DNA of 16,009 bases from Candidatus Cloacimonadota bacterium (lineage in GTDB: Bacteria; Cloacimonadota; Cloacimonadia; Cloacimonadales; TCS61). The DNA lies in assembly GCA_029932755.1 (NCBI GenBank), contig JAOZPK010000045.1, positions 1-16,009 of the forward strand, read 5' to 3'. The position numbers were made by a program, and so were the translations under genes. Shown here piece after piece: positions 12,739-16,009 of this stretch (positions are counted from its first letter, which is position 1; each line of letters begins with the position of its first letter). The notes under the pieces were generated by a model. That model ran no database searches. It worked only from the letters and a program-made list of their open reading frames with translations, and was not told the DNA's origin.

Positions 12739-14538
12739 TTAAAAACTACTAATTACCTGAAGATACACTCGCATTCTATCTTTCGTATACCAATGATCGG
12801 ATACTTTAAATTGTAATTCAATATTTTGCAAAATATTATATTTGAGTACAAAGTAAGAATAAATTCCATCACCTTTTAAAATAGAATTCTGCATAATTCC
12901 ATCCACATTGTGCTCATACATATAATGAAGAACATCCGAGTGATATACAGTGACTTGACCAATAAGTGTGAGTTTTTCTATCCTCCATTTGATCTCTTCA
13001 TAAGCTAAAATTCCGCTCTTGTGAATATTGTCATCTGCTAAATATTCTGATAAAAATTCGCAGCGTGTTTTAAACCTGAAATTATTTATGTTCTGCCACC
13101 AGTCTGCTCTGATAGTAGTTCTCTCATAATCACGGATCTTTGCTTCATTCAATGAAATATATTTTTCTTTATTTTTATGCTGGATTGTAAAGCGCAGACT
13201 ATTTGTATCAAATTTTCTTTCGAGTTGGATGAATTGTTCACTTCCAACAGTGGGCATTTTTTCAAAGTAGCGTGTTTGAGGGAAACTCCAGATATCAAAA
13301 TAGCAATTGATCTTAGTACGTTCAAAAGGAATGATCGTCATGCCGTAGTATAATCCCACTTCATTATCAAAGCGGCTTTGTGAGGAAAAGGGATTGCCGT
13401 GCCAGGTTGGGAAATCCTTTTGATAATATCTAAGTAGAAGTAAATGCCGCAGCTCATTCTCTCCGAATTTGCAACCCAAAACCCCTGACATTTTTTTTTG
13501 AGTGTAAGCAATTTCTCCAAAAGCGGGGAAACCGCTTTTATTAATAATGAAGTCAGCAGAAATGGCTGAATAATCACTTTTTCGAGCTGGGTTTTCAAAG
13601 TTATGATCAAAATTTATTTTGGCATAATTTATCCCGAACGAATGATCTACTTGGGAATACTTGGTTGCAATACCGTAAATTATTTCTTTTACAATGTTCT
13701 TTTTATCTTCATCAAAGTGCAATCCGCTTTCATTAAATGATGTAATGAAAGAAAGTGTGTCCAGATTAGCACTGAGAGTGGTGTTGGAGTAAAATGGAAT
13801 AATATTTAATGCCGATAATTGAATATTTGCTGCAGCACCTTCCAGTGACCATATCTCATAAGAACTTGTGTAAGGTTTTATCGGATTGAATTTCTTAATA
13901 GGAACAGAAGTAGCAGCTCCACTTTTAGATGTTCCCAGTTTAGGAGCGAATAAAATTCCCTGTCCCAAAGCTAATCTGTATTTTCCAAGCAGTAATTTCT
14001 TTAGGAAATTTTCTTGTGTGTATTCCAGAAAATAGGAATAAAAATCAAGTGGATTTTTTTCACCTTCATCTTTCTGACAGATGAACCCAAGATTAAAATT
14101 ATTGAATGTAAGAATAGTTTTCTGAAAGTAGTTCAAACTATATGGAAGATACTGTTTTGCCTGCTGATATTCAAATCTGGATCTCTGTTTCAGTTTAAAA
14201 TTTGGTGTAGTTTGGAAGGTTATACATTCTTTCAGTTCATTTATTGTAACAGCATTGAGTCCAATTTTATGGAGATCTTCTAAGTTTATTATTTTATGTG
14301 ATTTCCGATATAGAATGATCTTGTGAATATCTTTTTCTGAAAGCCAGGGAATAAGTATCAGTTCATTTTCATCTACAGTGTTTAAATTGATCGGCTCCCT
14401 TTTAATATTCTGCAGAAAATTGCTTAATTCTGTGGAATGGGATGTTTCATCATCTACTGAGAATATATTTTCCTCAAAATCTTCAGCAAGAAGAAATACT
14501 ATGAACAATGAAAATATAAGTAGTATTTTAGAACGCAT
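12739..14538 (-). CDS. Outer-membrane beta-barrel protein with N-terminal helix-hairpin-helix region
   Basis: The 599-aa protein has a signal peptide (1-18), a helix-hairpin-helix-type region (48-106) beginning EPINLNTVDENELILIPWLS, and then some 490 residues of alternating, aromatic-rich strands ending in Phe, as in outer-membrane beta-barrels. The architecture resembles uncharacterised Bacteroidetes-type proteins annotated as helix-hairpin-helix domain proteins. The hairpin glycines of DNA-binding HhH motifs are missing (WLS and LNA replace GIG), so DNA binding is doubtful; a protein contact or plug role is possible. The ATG lies inside the end of the upstream gene (11-nt overlap) without a good ribosome site, implying translational coupling. 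Confidence 0.85.
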   Translation of the reverse strand: MRSKILLIFSLFIVFLLAEDFEENIFSVDDETSHSTELSNFLQNIKREPINLNTVDENELILIPWLSEKDIHKIILYRKSHKIINLEDLHKIGLNAVTINELKECITFQTTPNFKLKQRSRFEYQQAKQYLPYSLNYFQKTILTFNNFNLGFICQKDEGEKNPLDFYSYFLEYTQENFLKKLLLGKYRLALGQGILFAPKLGTSKSGAATSVPIKKFNPIKPYTSSYEIWSLEGAAANIQLSALNIIPFYSNTTLSANLDTLSFITSFNESGLHFDEDKKNIVKEIIYGIATKYSQVDHSFGINYAKINFDHNFENPARKSDYSAISADFIINKSGFPAFGEIAYTQKKMSGVLGCKFGENELRHLLLLRYYQKDFPTWHGNPFSSQSRFDNEVGLYYGMTIIPFERTKINCYFDIWSFPQTRYFEKMPTVGSEQFIQLERKFDTNSLRFTIQHKNKEKYISLNEAKIRDYERTTIRADWWQNINNFRFKTRCEFLSEYLADDNIHKSGILAYEEIKWRIEKLTLIGQVTVYHSDVLHYMYEHNVDGIMQNSILKGDGIYSYFVLKYNILQNIELQFKVSDHWYTKDRMRVYLQVISSF

Positions 14539-15304
14539 AGATCAATGATATATAATGGTTGAGTGAAAGATATTGGTGAGTGCGAACACTGTAGCAAATA
14601 CTGAAATCTTTCAGATTAAATATTGCACCAACTCCGATCCGATCTGGTTCATATTGATAACTAGATAGAATGGAGAGAACTTTATGAACATCATATCTAC
14701 AGGCTATTTTAAAGGCAAAATCGAAATCTGTCTCTTTCTCCAATCCTAAAGATAAGCTGCTCTTATTAGTGATAGAAAAACAGGATTCCCATATATAAAC
14801 AATTGGCAGTTGCTCTTCCAAAAACCGGGAGTGAGTTACATTACAAACACTTAAGCCAGTTGAAATATTACCATTCTGCCACAACAATCCCAAATCTGCA
14901 AGTATAACTGAATCTTCATGATATCCCTTAACCATGTTATGTAAATACCGGATCGATGAGCCAATAGAGAATTTGTAATATGTGTAGTTTAAACTGAACA
15001 TACTATTATTTTCTTTGTAAAGAGGATGAGCAAGAAATGAAGATCCAATAGAAAAACCGAAATTATGATATCCATATTGGACATTAAAATTATAGAAGGG
15101 AAGATCTTCCAGACTAAAGAGATAAGTTGCGGAGGTTTCGATACCGGTAAATGAACAGGCAGGGTTACTACTCGCAGCCGAAGGAGAAGGATAAATCAGT
15201 ACTAATCCTGAAGTAGCATTTTGAACAGCGGAGATGGGAAGATGCAGATCTATAGCAGAAAGAGATGTGCAAAACAATAGAAAAATAATAATAAATAATT
15301 TCAT
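14528..15304 (-). CDS. PorV/UPF0164-like outer-membrane beta-barrel protein
   Basis: The 258-aa protein has a signal peptide (1-17, ending LSA) and a small barrel of about 240 residues ending LIYAF, a C-terminal Phe typical of barrel assembly. The first strand region has SNPA at 46-49, like the NPA motif of the PorV/UPF0164 group. In Bacteroidetes PorV takes part in type IX secretion; nothing else here supports that system, so only fold and location are claimed. GAGG lies 7-8 nt before the ATG. It overlaps the following HhH-barrel gene by 11 nt and is preceded by the second pilin-like gene, 80 nt upstream. Confidence 0.75.
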   Translation of the reverse strand: MKLFIIIFLLFCTSLSAIDLHLPISAVQNATSGLVLIYPSPSAASSNPACSFTGIETSATYLFSLEDLPFYNFNVQYGYHNFGFSIGSSFLAHPLYKENNSMFSLNYTYYKFSIGSSIRYLHNMVKGYHEDSVILADLGLLWQNGNISTGLSVCNVTHSRFLEEQLPIVYIWESCFSITNKSSLSLGLEKETDFDFAFKIACRYDVHKVLSILSSYQYEPDRIGVGAIFNLKDFSICYSVRTHQYLSLNHYISLIYAF

Positions 15305-15384
15305 AATATCCTCGTTTTATTACGTTAAATAAAATGTTTCTTCCTGATCTGGAAGTAGAATTAAGGCGTATATTTTGTTCGAAA

Positions 15385-15825
15385 TTAATTTACAGTATTT
15401 ATCTGGATAGAATCTGTTTTCATATTATAAATGAAAACAATATTTATCGGTAACCCGTTTGAATATGTATTATTGATGCAATCGAATTTTACAGAATAAT
15501 CTCCACCATTTTGTATTTCATAAGTAGCATTTAAAGTAGAAAATGTATTATTATTTGTTTGATAACTGTGACCTATATAAATCCCTAATTTATCTATGTT
15601 TCTGCTTCCACCATCTGTGAGATGTAAAGGCTTTCCACCACCACCTTGTTCTAGAGGGGTATTCCACCACGCTTTTGACTTGTTTGCAAAATAATTCAAT
15701 TCAGATAAACTAGCCTGTCGGGACGCTTTAATATTTTCCTCCGAAAAAAATTGTAATCCAACTGCAATACTGATCACAACAATAACTATTCCCATAATAA
15801 TCATAAAAATCTGTGAATTACCCAT
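15385..15825 (-). CDS. Short pilin-like protein, copy 2
   Basis: The protein (146 aa from the ATG at 15825) starts MGNSQIFMIIMG, followed by one hydrophobic helix (6-27), a helical stretch with RQ at 36-37 and a beta-rich domain with GGGG at 61-64 and GHSY at 85-88. It is a paralogue of the protein at 11456-11875, and likewise has no prepilin-peptidase leader. The frame extends to a TTG at 15852, but GAGGGG sits 5-6 nt before the ATG and the predicted transcript starts near 15848, so the ATG is right. It is the first gene of the operon with the two outer-membrane barrel proteins. Export, if any, must use the uncleaved hydrophobic helix. Confidence 0.75.
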   Translation of the reverse strand: MGNSQIFMIIMGIVIVVISIAVGLQFFSEENIKASRQASLSELNYFANKSKAWWNTPLEQGGGGKPLHLTDGGSRNIDKLGIYIGHSYQTNNNTFSTLNATYEIQNGGDYSVKFDCINNTYSNGLPINIVFIYNMKTDSIQINTVN

Positions 15826-15854
15826 ATTATTCCCCTCATAAAATAATTCCAAAA

Positions 15855-15882
15855 ATGATAGAATTATTTAAGTAATATGCAA
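15855..15882 (-). promoter_or_regulatory. Sigma-70-type promoter of the pilin-like/barrel operon
   Basis: On the minus strand TTGCAT (15882-15877) is followed after 16 nt by TATCAT (15860-15855). The start would be near 15848, leaving a 23-nt leader with the GAGGGG ribosome site before the ATG at 15825. Confidence 0.6.
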
Positions 15883-15916
15883 ATTCTATTTTTTAAAATA
15901 TTTCTTTAAAATTAAT

Positions 15917-16009
15917 CTATATTTTTATTTCTGTTTTAACATCGAAAAAATGAACTTTTTTCATATCAAATGTAATTGGAATATTTTCATCCATCTTCGG
16001 AAACTTCTT
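15917..16009 (-). CDS. C-terminus of a probable sugar ABC-transporter ATP-binding protein (partial)
   Basis: An open frame enters from the right edge and ends at TAG (15919-15917), leaving 30 residues ending FFDVKTEIKI. The tail with VHFFDVKT resembles the end of the TOBE domain of MalK/UgpC-type ATPases (usual form KVHLFDPET). The start and the nucleotide-binding domain are outside the window. The identification rests on this short tail only. It is co-directional with the pilin-like operon, but the promoter between them suggests separate control. Confidence 0.5.
   Translation of the reverse strand, partial: KKFPKMDENIPITFDMKKVHFFDVKTEIKI

Noticed and set aside
13338..13610. Minus-strand frame inside the HhH-barrel gene
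   Set aside because: It is an out-of-frame shadow of the larger, clearly coding frame.
14528..15304. Type IX secretion PorV
   Set aside because: Only a general similarity of barrel and NPA motif; no other type IX gene or C-terminal secretion domain is in the window.
15826..15852. TTG start extending the second pilin-like gene by 9 residues
   Set aside because: The ribosome site and the predicted transcript start fit the ATG at 15825; MG also matches the start of its paralogue.

Overview
The window is AT-rich bacterial chromosome with tightly packed genes, Shine-Dalgarno starts and no phage, IS or CRISPR signature. The gene content points to a Gram-negative bacterium: a lipoprotein of the glutaminyl-cyclase type, two outer-membrane beta-barrel proteins ending in Phe, a periplasmic protein and selenocysteine machinery. 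The barrel proteins (a PorV/UPF0164-like protein and a barrel with an N-terminal helix-hairpin-helix), together with the short pilin-like proteins, resemble what I know from the FCB superphylum, perhaps a Cloacimonadota-like lineage. That placement is inference; no rRNA is present to prove it.

Left part (1-5433, minus strand): tRNA-Thr and a cut tRNA-Tyr at the edge, then, read right to left, a glutaminyl-cyclase-like M28 lipoprotein, a membrane-anchored ComEA-like protein with four helix-hairpin-helix motifs, a very acidic protein of unknown function, rsmD and cysS. The first three are tightly coupled (ATGA overlap, 2-nt gap). Between cysS and rsmD lies a decayed palindromic intergenic repeat.

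Middle (5434-8370): a 430-bp gene-free stretch with 10-nt periodic motifs and hairpins, then selC (tRNA-Sec, minus) divergent from selB (plus). The genome therefore decodes UGA as selenocysteine, although no selenoprotein is visible here. A strong bidirectional terminator separates selB from a tRNA-Lys/tRNA-Glu unit on the minus strand that has its own recognisable promoter.

Right part (8371-16009): the most interesting section. A plus-strand five-gene operon encodes an HD-domain hydrolase, a secreted protein, a PilT-family ATPase with an altered Asp box, a short pilin-like protein and a four-TM membrane protein. Facing it is a minus-strand operon with a second, clearly paralogous pilin-like protein, a PorV/UPF0164-like barrel and an HhH-plus-barrel outer-membrane protein. 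The pilin-like proteins lack a prepilin-peptidase site. I read the two facing operons as a candidate undescribed envelope-spanning, type-IV-pilus-related machine (adhesion, motility or DNA handling), driven by the PilT-like motor. A partial gene at the right edge is probably the C-terminus of a sugar ABC-transporter ATPase.
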